DNA from: Desulfobacteraceae bacterium UBA5852
GTDB taxonomy: Bacteria; Desulfobacterota; Desulfobacteria; Desulfobacterales; UBA5852
Assembly: GCA_002432195.1 (NCBI GenBank)
Contig: DJGG01000139.1
Coordinates: forward strand, 726 to 5,917
Length of the DNA stretch: 5,192 nt
Reading direction: 5' to 3'
Made by a program: the position numbers and the translations under genes. Positions 1 through 5,100 of the stretch are shown in pieces (positions within the stretch are counted from its first letter, which is position 1; every line of letters begins with the position of its first letter). The notes beneath the pieces are model-generated. The model had not been told where the DNA came from. It saw nothing but the letters and a program-made list of their open reading frames with translations, and did no database searches.

Positions 1-30
1 CGCCGGGGGAGAGGCGGCCTCCAAGGGGAG

Positions 31-62
31 GGGGGCGCCCCGGCGGGTGCGGGAGCGCCCCC
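31..62 (-). terminator. Candidate hairpin downstream of the PEP-CTERM gene
   Basis: GGGGGCGC (31-38) and GCGCCCCC (55-62) are perfect 8-base complementary arms around a 16-base loop. They begin 17 bases beyond the stop codon of the minus-strand gene, where a terminator would be expected. No T-run follows on the minus strand, so it is not a classical intrinsic terminator. In DNA this GC-rich such arms can arise by chance. Confidence 0.3.
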
Positions 63-79
63 GGAGAGGCGTGGTGGCC

Positions 80-715
80 TTATCCGCGAACCGTCGCGCC
101 TGGTATTTTGCGGCGCAGGCGGAGGGCGGCCCCCAGGAGGCCTATCCCCAGGAGCACCACCGTGGAGGGTTCGGGCACCGGGGCCGGGGAATCGTTGCGC
201 AGGGTGAGCTCGCTGAAGTCCAGGACCCAGTTGTCGTTGGCAAAGCTGCCGTCGCTGCCGCGATTGTATACCGTGAAGGTCGCGCTGCCGTCCAGGAGGC
301 TCGCGGCAAAGGGCGTCAGGTCGAAGAGGTCCCGGCGGGCGATGTTCTGGCCGTTCACGTCCCCATCGGAGAGGGTGCCCACGAACTGGCCGTCCAGAAA
401 AAGTTCGCTGTCGCCGAAACTCCCCTGCCCCCCGGCGAAGAGCTCCAGGGTGGCGTTGGAGAGCACGGAAATACCGCTCACATCGTAGGTATGGGTCCAG
501 GTGAGGGGCAGGACGCTCAAAAAGGTCCAACCGTCCGTAACCTCGCCCGGCTGAAGGGGGCTCAAGGCTCCGAAATTGAAAGGCTGATCCGCCTGGCTGC
601 CGATGCCGAAGCCGTCCTTGTCTCCGACGGTGCTGGTGGTGGTCAGGGCGGCGGACGCCCGGGCCAGGGACATCACCAACAGCAGGGCGGCAATCGTAAA
701 CAGGCCTTTCTTCAT
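80..715 (-). CDS. PEP-CTERM sorting domain protein, secreted
   Basis: A 211-residue exported protein. The N-terminus (MKK, then a hydrophobic stretch ending near ARASA at residue 22) is a Sec signal peptide. The C-terminus is a complete PEP-CTERM signal: VPEPST from residue 180, a hydrophobic helix (about 186-198) and a basic cluster RLRRK. In the known family, an inner-membrane exosortase recognises this tail and cleaves near the PEP motif during export; such proteins are usually tied to exopolysaccharide, floc or biofilm matrix. The middle (about 23-175) is acidic, rich in Gly, Asp and Ser, has no cysteine, and alternates short hydrophobic segments (ATLELF, SELFLDG, DNWVLDFSEL), suggesting a beta-sandwich; this fold is inference. 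I recognise no catalytic motif. The start at 715 is chosen because AGGAGG lies 7 bases upstream and the signal peptide begins there; the frame stays open to 1084, but that stretch is not protein-like. No exosortase gene is in the window. Confidence 0.93.
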   Translation of the reverse strand: MKKGLFTIAALLLVMSLARASAALTTTSTVGDKDGFGIGSQADQPFNFGALSPLQPGEVTDGWTFLSVLPLTWTHTYDVSGISVLSNATLELFAGGQGSFGDSELFLDGQFVGTLSDGDVNGQNIARRDLFDLTPFAASLLDGSATFTVYNRGSDGSFANDNWVLDFSELTLRNDSPAPVPEPSTVVLLGIGLLGAALRLRRKIPGATVRG

Positions 716-722
716 CGGTGCG

Positions 723-728
723 CCTCCT
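723..728 (-). promoter_or_regulatory. Ribosome binding site of the PEP-CTERM gene
   Basis: Reads AGGAGG on the minus strand, a perfect Shine-Dalgarno core, 7 bases before the ATG at 715. It decides this start over the much longer open frame that runs to 1084. Confidence 0.85.
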
Positions 729-822
729 CTTCGGCCCCAGGGCCGGGTTTTCAAGGACTCCATGGCAGGATGGAAACCGGACGGGTTAACGGCATCGGGC
801 GGGCCGGTGCGGCCCGAGCGCA

Positions 823-838
823 TGCAATAAGCACTCCG
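823..838 (-). promoter_or_regulatory. Candidate sigma-54 (-24/-12) promoter of the PEP-CTERM gene
   Basis: On the minus strand the site reads CGGAGTGCTTATTGCA. It has the required GG-N10-GC spacing (GG at 837-836, GC at 825-824) and a full TTGCA -12 element. The -24 element matches only at GG, not the rest of TGGCAC. Transcription would start near 811-813, giving a leader of about 95 bases before the ATG at 715. A repeat cluster lies 110-150 bases upstream, where activators of sigma-54 promoters usually bind. RpoN with the PrsK/PrsR two-component system has been linked to PEP-CTERM gene expression in exosortase-bearing bacteria, which makes the placement plausible. It remains a motif-level call. 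Confidence 0.42.
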
Positions 839-921
839 GCTGCGCGGTGGACCATCGGAAAAGATATTCGATATGGATAACAAGCGGATGACTTGAATTG
901 CTGGTAAGGTGGGGAGATGGG

Positions 922-963
922 TGGGTAGCCTGTTACCCAGATTTCCGGGAAACAGATTACCCA
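922..963. promoter_or_regulatory. Repeat cluster, candidate upstream activator sites
   Basis: Three copies of one short motif lie here: TGGGTA (922-927), TTACCCA (933-939) and TTACCCA (957-963). The first two form an inverted repeat with 6-base arms and a 6-base spacer. The second and third are direct repeats exactly 24 bases apart. Between them sits the palindrome TTTCCGGGAAA (942-952), flanked by CTGTT (930-934) and AACAG (951-955). This density of nested symmetry in non-coding DNA suggests a dimeric regulator. The position fits an enhancer for the sigma-54-like promoter at 823-838. It could instead serve the divergent TPM operon. Confidence 0.45.
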
Positions 964-1002
964 TTCGGCAGCGGCCCGCCCATGACCGCGGAATTCGGCG
1001 AC

Positions 1003-1017
1003 AGGGCCATTGGCCCT
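1003..1017. repeat. 15-base palindrome in the divergent intergenic region
   Basis: AGGGCCA (1003-1009) and TGGCCCT (1011-1017) are perfect inverted arms around a single T. It could be an operator or a small cruciform. It lies about midway between the PEP-CTERM gene and the TPM operon, and nothing further supports a role. The stretch 1045-1100 next to it is the most AT-rich part of this region and holds no gene. Confidence 0.3.
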
Positions 1018-1136
1018 CCTGGGGCCCGCGCCCGGGGAGGATGTCCGGCACCTCATTCAACCATTCGCCTATTCTTCTTTTCAACTAAATCCCCATGTCT
1101 GAATGTCCGAGGTGCGCCGCCGGGCCTCGAAAGGCA

Positions 1137-1167
1137 TTGACACCCCGGTGCGAGGCAGGCAGATAAA
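1137..1167 (+). promoter_or_regulatory. Candidate sigma-70 promoter of the TPM operon
   Basis: A perfect TTGACA -35 hexamer (1137-1142) is followed after 19 bases by GATAAA (1162-1167), which matches the -10 consensus at 4 of 6 positions. The spacer is longer than the ideal 17. Transcription would start near 1174, leaving a leader of about 87 bases before the ATG at 1261. That leader contains a 6-base-pair hairpin with a TGAG loop (1199-1214). Confidence 0.45.
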
Positions 1168-1250
1168 TCCCGTGATGGCCGATACTAGTTCATCTACGGG
1201 CGGCTGAGGCCGCCGGCCCCGGGAACGTGACGCCCCCCCCGCGAACGATG

Positions 1251-1255
1251 AGGAG
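1251..1255 (+). promoter_or_regulatory. Ribosome binding site of the first TPM gene
   Basis: AGGAG ends 5 bases before the ATG at 1261. It supports that start for the short TPM membrane protein. Confidence 0.75.
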
Positions 1256-1260
1256 TCTGC

Positions 1261-1917
1261 ATGTACCTCTCCGACGATCAAGTCCGTCGCATCCAAGAGC
1301 TCGGAGACGGCCTGGAACTGCGCACGGGGGTCGAGGTGCTGGTGGCCGTGGTGGGCCGGTGCGACAGCTATCCGGAGATCCCCTGGAAGGCATTTGCCCT
1401 GGGGGCTTCGCTGGGGGCTCTGGCGGCCTGGCTCGGAGGCCTCGGGTGGCCCGCCTGGACGGGCGCCGGCCAGGGCCTGGCGCCGGCCCTGGCCATACTG
1501 GGTCCGGGGGTTTGCGCCGCCCTGTTGACGGCGTTCTGGCCTGCCTGGGCACGCATTTTTCTGGACGGCCTGCGTGCCGAGGCCGAGGTCCGGCAATATG
1601 CCCAGGCCTTCTTCCTGGAACGCGAGCTGTCCCAGACCCGGAGGCGCACCGGCCTGCTGCTGCTGGTCGGTTTGTTCGAGCGCCGGGTGGTGGTGCTGCC
1701 CGACCGCGGTGTGGCCGCGGAACTGGAGGCGGCAAGCCTGGCGACCGTCATCCGTTCAATGGTCCCCCCGCTGCGCCGCGGGGATAGCTTCCAGGCCCTG
1801 ACCCAGGGGATGGCCCACCTGGAGACGGTCCTCCGGGAAGCGGGTTTCAAGGGTCCCGGGGAAAACCCGGAGCGGATCCCCGAGGCACTCGTGCAGCATA
1901 AAGGCGTCCAGCCATGA
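1261..1917 (+). CDS. TPM-domain integral membrane protein, short form
   Basis: A 218-residue protein of the TPM (YgcG-related) superfamily whose domain is interrupted by a membrane hairpin. Residues 1-43 form the first half (SDDQVRRI helix, then the strand VEVLVAVV and the DSYPEIPWK segment typical of this subgroup). Two hydrophobic helices follow, about 44-62 and 73-97. Residues 105-195 are the second half, with RRRTGLLLLVGLFERRVVVLPDRG (125-150) as the recognisable core. There is no signal peptide, so both globular halves should lie on the same side of the membrane. TPM domains have been reported as phosphatase-like in plants; in bacteria the role is poorly defined, and envelope maintenance is inference. 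The start is supported by AGGAG 5 bases upstream. The stop overlaps the next start by ATGA, so the two are co-translated. A LemA gene, a frequent partner of such pairs, is absent. Confidence 0.85.
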   Translation: MYLSDDQVRRIQELGDGLELRTGVEVLVAVVGRCDSYPEIPWKAFALGASLGALAAWLGGLGWPAWTGAGQGLAPALAILGPGVCAALLTAFWPAWARIFLDGLRAEAEVRQYAQAFFLERELSQTRRRTGLLLLVGLFERRVVVLPDRGVAAELEAASLATVIRSMVPPLRRGDSFQALTQGMAHLETVLREAGFKGPGENPERIPEALVQHKGVQP

Positions 1918-2873
1918 GCCGCCGCTGCTTGCCCGTGGTACTGTTGGGATTGGTGTGGCTCGCGCTGCGCCTGCCCGCCGCCCTGGCCCTGGAGGTGCCC
2001 TACCTCACCGGCCGGGTCACCGACGAGGCCGAAATCCTGAGCCCGGAAACCCGACGGGCGATCAGCGCCCGACTCCAGGCCCACGAAGCGGCCACCTCCC
2101 ACCAGGTGGCGGTGCTCACCGTCCCCAGCCTGGATGGCGAGGGTATCGAGGAATTTGCCCTGCGGGTCTTCGACGCCTGGCAGTTGGGCCGGAAAGGGGA
2201 GGACAACGGTGTGCTCCTGGTGGTGGCCCCCCGGGACCGCCGGATGCGCATCGAGGTGGGCTACGGCCTGGAGGGGCGTCTCACCGATCTGGAGGCCGGC
2301 CGTATCGTTCGCGGCATCATGGCGCCGCGCTTCAAGGCGGAGGATTTCAACGGGGGCATCTCCCAGGGGGTAGAGGCCATTCTCGCCCAGCTCGCCGGCG
2401 GCGACGTTGCCCTGCCGGAGGCCGCGGAGGCCTCTCCCCGGAGGGAATCCTTTTTCCAGGGGCCGGAACTCCCCATCGTGGAACGTCTGCTTTTCGGGGC
2501 TTTCATCTTCGGGATCATCGGCCTGTTCACGGTCATCGGGGTGCTGACGCCGGGAGCGGGCTGGTTCCTCTATTTCTTCCTGATCCCCTTCTGGGCCATG
2601 TTCCCCATCGTGGTGGTGGGCACCAACGGGGCTCTGACCCTGCTGGTCACCTACCTGCTGGCCTTCCCGCTGGCCAAGGTCTGGCTGTCCCGCCGCCCAT
2701 GTTACCACCGGGCCCGTCAGGAACTGCTCACCAAGGGGCGGGCCACCATCGGAGGCTTTACCGTGACCTCCGGCGGCCGTGCAGGGGCAGGCGCCGGAAG
2801 TTCTTCCGGCGGCGGAGGCTTTTCCGGTGGCGGGGGGCGTTCCGGCGGAGGGGGTGCCTCGGGTAGCTGGTAG
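1914..2873 (+). CDS. YgcG-family TPM-domain protein with glycine-rich tail
   Basis: A 319-residue envelope protein. Residues 1-25 are a signal peptide (MSRRC, hydrophobic core, cleavage likely after ALA). The TPM domain spans about 28-165 and keeps the family landmarks: VTDEAEILS (35-43), KGEDNGVLLVVAP (94-106) and RIEVGYGLEG (112-121). Three hydrophobic helices follow (about 190-211, 215-236, 238-258), then a cytosolic-type basic stretch, and a C-terminal tail (288-319) of almost only Gly and Ser ending GASGSW. This is the standard YgcG architecture: a periplasmic TPM domain anchored by membrane helices, with a low-complexity tail of unknown role. It overlaps the stop of the preceding TPM gene by four bases, indicating translational coupling; its own ribosome site is weak (AAGG at 1901-1904). 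It is the last gene of its operon, since a convergent gene ends 25 bases downstream. Biochemical function in bacteria is not established. Confidence 0.93.
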   Translation: MSRRCLPVVLLGLVWLALRLPAALALEVPYLTGRVTDEAEILSPETRRAISARLQAHEAATSHQVAVLTVPSLDGEGIEEFALRVFDAWQLGRKGEDNGVLLVVAPRDRRMRIEVGYGLEGRLTDLEAGRIVRGIMAPRFKAEDFNGGISQGVEAILAQLAGGDVALPEAAEASPRRESFFQGPELPIVERLLFGAFIFGIIGLFTVIGVLTPGAGWFLYFFLIPFWAMFPIVVVGTNGALTLLVTYLLAFPLAKVWLSRRPCYHRARQELLTKGRATIGGFTVTSGGRAGAGAGSSSGGGGFSGGGGRSGGGGASGSW

Positions 2874-2874
2874 A

Positions 2875-2890
2875 CGGCCGGTGGAGGCCG
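2875..2890. terminator. Short hairpin between convergent gene ends
   Basis: CGGCC (2875-2879) and GGCCG (2886-2890) form a 5-base-pair stem with a 6-base loop. It fills most of the 25-base gap between the stop of the YgcG-family gene and the stop of the convergent HisKA gene. A bidirectional terminator would be expected here. The stem is short and no T-run flanks it on either strand, so the call is weak. Confidence 0.22.
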
Positions 2891-2898
2891 ACAGGGTG

Positions 2899-4107
2899 TC
2901 AGAGGCCGTCCGAGGCCCCGTCGATGTCGATGATCATCTGCCCGGCGATGTATTCCTTGGCCCGGTAGCGGGTGATGCGCATGAGCTTGAAGGTGATCTC
3001 CCGCAGGCGGCTGGCCTGGACCTTGATGGAACCGATGTCGTTTGCCAGGTGCGGGTTATTCTCCAGGGCGTCGGCCACCCGCAGGAAGAGTTCCTGGAGG
3101 GGCTGGTTCATCTCGTGGCAGACCGCTCCGGCCATCTCGAGGACCCCCTGGAGCTTTTCCCGTTCCATCCGGTCCTGCTCGGCCTGCTTGCGCCAGGAGA
3201 TGTCCGAGACCGACATGACGGCGTCCCCCGTGTTTTCGTCGGTGTCGGCGGCGCTCAGGCGCAGGTGACCGTCGAAAACCGTCCCGCGGGCCGTGCGCAA
3301 CTGGAAATCCCCCTTGCACGGCTCGGCCTGGGCCTCCAGGGCCTGGGCCATCTGGGCCCAGCGCCGGTACTCGCCTTCCGAGGCAAACAGCAGGCGTGCG
3401 GGCTTCCCCTGGTAGTCGCTATCGGCCTCAAATTCGAAGAGCCGGCGCAGGCGCTCGTTCACCCAGCGGAGAGACTCGCCCTCCAGCAGGCAGATGCCCA
3501 CCGGGGAGGCCGCCAGGACCCGTTGCAGGGTCTCCCGGCTGCGGTGCAGCCGGCGGTTGGCCAAGGACAGGGCCTGGGTCCGCTCGGTCACCCGTTCTTC
3601 CAGGTGGTCGCGGTGGCGGCGCAATTCGGCCTCGGCCTCCTTGTGGGCCGTGATGTCCGTGATGAACCCCTCCAGTGCCTGGAGTTTGCCGTCCCCGGTG
3701 AAGACCCCCCGGCCCTGGTCCCAGACCCAGCGAAGATCCCCGGCGGCCCGGGTGATGCGGTATTCCCGCTGAAACGGCAGGCCCGCGGCCAGGGCTTCCT
3801 GGGCGGTGTGCCAACCCGCCAGCCGATCGTCGGGGTGGACCAGATCGCCGAAGGACAGCCTGCCGGCGCACACCAGATCCTGGGGCGCGTAGCCGGTGAG
3901 GGCGCGGCAGCCCTCGCTGACGAAGGACATGGTCCAATCGATGCTGTTGGCGCATCGATAGGCCATGCCCGGCAGGTTGTCCAGCAGGGCATGCAGCTGC
4001 CCGCGGCGCTCCCAGAGCTCGGCCTCCACGCGCCGGGCCGATCGGAGCTCTTCCTCCAGGGCCGCGATGCGGCCCTGGCAATCTGCAGGGAAAGGGGGGC
4101 TGGGCAT
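2899..4107 (-). CDS. Soluble PAS-PAS-HisKA protein lacking an ATPase domain
   Basis: A 402-residue cytosolic signalling protein with no signal peptide or membrane helix. Order: short coiled coil (about 12-40); first PAS with its PAC end (about 38-156; FVSEGCRALTGY, LVHPDDR, LEGFITDITAHKEAE); coiled coil (155-195); second PAS (about 195-308, ending SVSDISWRKQAE); then a dimerisation/phosphoacceptor helix pair (about 317-385) with the H-box CHEMNQPLQ, His331 being the predicted phosphorylation site. The protein stops 71 residues after that histidine, so the N, G1 and G2 boxes of a HATPase_c domain are missing. The ending, IIDIDGAS before the last residues, resembles what I recall from other deltaproteobacterial stand-alone HisKA proteins, so this looks like a natural end. 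It may receive phosphate from a separate kinase or act through binding. The start at 4107 is chosen over an in-frame ATG at 4158, which would overlap the upstream gene by 43 bases. GAGG, overlapping that gene's stop, supports this start. Confidence 0.88.
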   Translation of the reverse strand: MPSPPFPADCQGRIAALEEELRSARRVEAELWERRGQLHALLDNLPGMAYRCANSIDWTMSFVSEGCRALTGYAPQDLVCAGRLSFGDLVHPDDRLAGWHTAQEALAAGLPFQREYRITRAAGDLRWVWDQGRGVFTGDGKLQALEGFITDITAHKEAEAELRRHRDHLEERVTERTQALSLANRRLHRSRETLQRVLAASPVGICLLEGESLRWVNERLRRLFEFEADSDYQGKPARLLFASEGEYRRWAQMAQALEAQAEPCKGDFQLRTARGTVFDGHLRLSAADTDENTGDAVMSVSDISWRKQAEQDRMEREKLQGVLEMAGAVCHEMNQPLQELFLRVADALENNPHLANDIGSIKVQASRLREITFKLMRITRYRAKEYIAGQMIIDIDGASDGL

Positions 4108-4113
4108 GGGGAA

Positions 4114-4117
4114 CCTC
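4114..4117 (-). promoter_or_regulatory. Ribosome binding site of the HisKA gene, overlapping the upstream stop
   Basis: GAGG on the minus strand lies 6 bases before the ATG at 4107. It shares two bases with the TGA (4116-4118) of the EF-hand gene, so ribosomes finishing that gene sit on the start site of the next. This favours the 402-residue form of the HisKA protein. Confidence 0.6.
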
Positions 4118-4409
4118 AGTTGTCCCTGAGGCCGTGGGCCTCCTCGAAGGCCCGCCATTCGTCAGGGTCCACGGCCCGATCCTGGTTCATGTCGAGGGCG
4201 GCGAACACTTCTGGGGTGGTCTCCGGGAAATAGGCCTTGAATTCGTCCCATTGCACCAGACGATCACCGTTGGTATCCATATCAGGAAATCGGGCTTTAT
4301 ACGACCCCGGGTCGGGCAGTTCCCCGGGATGGTGGCGCATTCCCCCGCCACAGCCCAGCATAAGCGTCAAGCCCAACAAGGCCATGAACCAGCGTGCGGC
4401 GCGCTGCAT
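4116..4409 (-). CDS. Small EF-hand lipoprotein
   Basis: A 97-residue predicted lipoprotein. Residues 1-20 are a lipoprotein signal peptide (MQRAARW, hydrophobic core, lipobox LMLGC), so Cys20 should be lipidated after cleavage, anchoring the protein in the envelope. Two EF-hand loops follow: 45-56 (D45, N47, D49, Q53, E56) and 73-84 (D73, N75, D77, D81, E84), a pair separated as in a typical EF-hand lobe. Calcium binding is therefore predicted. Both loops carry Arg at position 6, where Gly is usual, so affinity may be altered. The start at 4409 is chosen because AGGAGG lies 6 bases upstream and the signal peptide starts there; the frame is open to 4595 but that extension looks non-coding. The HisKA gene begins 8 bases after its stop, which indicates an operon. 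Whether the two proteins work together is unknown. Confidence 0.88.
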   Translation of the reverse strand: MQRAARWFMALLGLTLMLGCGGGMRHHPGELPDPGSYKARFPDMDTNGDRLVQWDEFKAYFPETTPEVFAALDMNQDRAVDPDEWRAFEEAHGLRDN

Positions 4410-4415
4410 AGGGGT

Positions 4416-4421
4416 CCTCCT
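4416..4421 (-). promoter_or_regulatory. Ribosome binding site of the EF-hand lipoprotein gene
   Basis: Perfect AGGAGG on the minus strand, 6 bases before the ATG at 4409. It fixes the lipoprotein start and rejects the longer open frame that reaches 4595. Confidence 0.85.
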
Positions 4422-4440
4422 GTCGCTTCTGTTGATAGGT

Positions 4441-4524
4441 CTTGTGGCGCCCCTCCGCGAGGGATCCCGACCGATATCCGCCGGGGGTACCCGCCCCTGC
4501 GGGTGGGCCACCTGGCAAGCAGGT
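4441..4524 (-). promoter_or_regulatory. Structured 5' leader of the EF-hand/HisKA operon
   Basis: Between the predicted transcription start (about 4520) and the ribosome site lie several complementary segments. GCCAC (4507-4511) can pair with GTGGC (4444-4448) to close a domain, with CTT/AAG pairing outside it. Inside are a perfect 6-base-pair hairpin with a 4-base loop (4489-4504) and a 5-base-pair hairpin with a 3-base loop (4451-4463). A competing small hairpin, ACCTG/CAGGT (4510-4524), overlaps the closing stem. A closed multi-branch fold with an alternative partner is how many regulatory leaders look. It matches no riboswitch class I know, and high GC content makes chance pairing common. 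Confidence 0.35.
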
Positions 4525-4526
4525 CC

Positions 4527-4554
4527 ATGATAAGCCCTGGAGCTGCCGTGTAAA
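4527..4554 (-). promoter_or_regulatory. Sigma-70-type promoter of the EF-hand/HisKA operon
   Basis: On the minus strand TTTACA (4554-4549) matches the -35 consensus at 5 of 6 positions. After a 16-base spacer, TATCAT (4532-4527) matches the -10 at 5 of 6. Transcription would start near 4520, giving a leader of about 110 bases. This is the best housekeeping-type promoter in the window. Confidence 0.6.
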
Positions 4555-4574
4555 CGCATGACCGCCGGCGCCGG

Positions 4575-4602
4575 TTGAAACCCTCCGGGCGGCACCTATT
4601 GT
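4575..4602 (+). promoter_or_regulatory. Candidate promoter of the small basic protein gene
   Basis: TTGAAA (4575-4580, 5 of 6) and TATTGT (4597-4602, 4 of 6) are 16 bases apart and face the gene at 4708. The leader would be about 100 bases. TATATA at 4629-4634 is an alternative -10, but it has no -35 at good spacing. Confidence 0.35.
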
Positions 4603-4626
4603 TGTGGGACCAGAGCCCGGGATTGT

Positions 4627-4636
4627 GGTATATACC
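4627..4636. repeat. 10-base palindrome GGTATATACC
   Basis: A perfect palindrome with a TATATA core, unusual in this GC-rich DNA. It lies about 25 bases downstream of the candidate -10 element of the small basic protein gene, where an operator would block transcription. It could equally be a spurious -10 element. Confidence 0.3.
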
Positions 4637-4696
4637 CCTCCCACCCGACCGGCTCGGAACGGGAGATGGTGAAGAACACTGGTGCAGACAGCCTAA

Positions 4697-4702
4697 AGGA
4701 GG
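4697..4702 (+). promoter_or_regulatory. Ribosome binding site of the small basic protein gene
   Basis: AGGAGG, within a longer AAAGGAGGG, ends 5 bases before the ATG at 4708. It selects this start over the in-frame ATG at 4666. Confidence 0.85.
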
Positions 4703-4707
4703 GTTGC

Positions 4708-5037
4708 ATGGGGATCAAGCGGAAACAGTCCATCGAAATCCAGAAGAAGGCGGCCGAGGAGCGGCTGGCGGCGCGCGTGGAAATGCTGAAGAGCCAGGGC
4801 CTGGGGGAGGACGTCATTCGACGGGAGACCGTGGTCCGGAAGTTCAATGCCGAGGTCCGCAAGGCCAGGCAGCGGCTGGCCGCGGCCGCGGCCGCCGAGA
4901 AACTCACCGCCGACAAGGCCCGCATCAAGGCCGAGAAATCGGCGGCGCCCAAGGAAACGGGCAAAAAGCCGGCCCCCAAGCCGGAGGGATCGCCACCCGC
5001 CAAGAAACCCAAGAAAGCCAAGCCGCCCGCCGAGTGA
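4708..5037 (+). CDS. Small basic Lys/Ala/Pro-rich hypothetical protein
   Basis: A 109-residue, strongly basic, cysteine-free protein that I cannot assign to a named family. Residues 1-75 look like two amphipathic helices: the first from about 4 to 30 (SIEIQKKAAEERLAARVEML), a turn at GLGEDVIRRE (31-40), and the second from about 41 to 78, rich in Arg, Lys and Ala. Residues 79-109 form a disordered tail of Lys, Pro and Ala, resembling the tails of histone H1-like or AlgP-type bacterial proteins. Nucleic-acid binding is a reasonable inference but no defined motif shows it. There is no signal peptide or membrane helix, so it is cytosolic. The start at 4708 has a near-perfect ribosome site 5 bases upstream; the 14-residue extension to 4666 does not. 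It stands alone, divergent from the EF-hand/HisKA operon. Six consecutive alanines (58-63) are encoded by a tandem GGCCGC repeat. Confidence 0.8.
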   Translation: MGIKRKQSIEIQKKAAEERLAARVEMLKSQGLGEDVIRRETVVRKFNAEVRKARQRLAAAAAAEKLTADKARIKAEKSAAPKETGKKPAPKPEGSPPAKKPKKAKPPAE

Positions 5038-5100
5038 CCCGGCCTCCGGCCCCCACGGCCGCGCCCCGACGGCCGCAAAGCAGGCCCGGGGCCGGATGAC

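Noticed and set aside
8..71. Direct repeat GGAGAGGCG at 8-16 and 63-71
   Set aside because: Nine bases of purine- and GC-rich sequence can recur by chance, and there is no mobile-element signature between the copies.
716..1084. N-terminal extension of the PEP-CTERM gene to an ATG at 1084
   Set aside because: It would bury the signal peptide and the AGGAGG site inside the protein. The extension has no protein-like pattern.
1368..2708. A 446-codon open frame on the minus strand opposite the TPM genes
   Set aside because: It lies opposite two well-recognised TPM genes, is full of low-complexity Gln, Gly and Arg, and has no signal or domain that makes sense.
4108..4158. Earlier start of the HisKA gene at 4158
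   Set aside because: It would overlap the EF-hand coding region by 43 bases, and the added 17 residues are not PAS- or coiled-coil-like. The start at 4107 has a spaced GAGG.
2779..4233. A 484-codon open frame on the plus strand opposite the HisKA gene
   Set aside because: It is antisense to clear PAS and HisKA motifs, has a composition dominated by Gly, Ala, Val and Gln without domains, and overlaps the end of the YgcG-family gene. Long antisense frames are expected in GC-rich DNA.
4565..4574. Palindrome CCGGCGCCGG
   Set aside because: It is a simple GC palindrome of a kind expected at this base composition, with no partner copies.
4410..4595. N-terminal extension of the EF-hand gene to an ATG at 4595
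   Set aside because: It would place the lipoprotein signal peptide internally and run through the ribosome site and the best promoter in the window.
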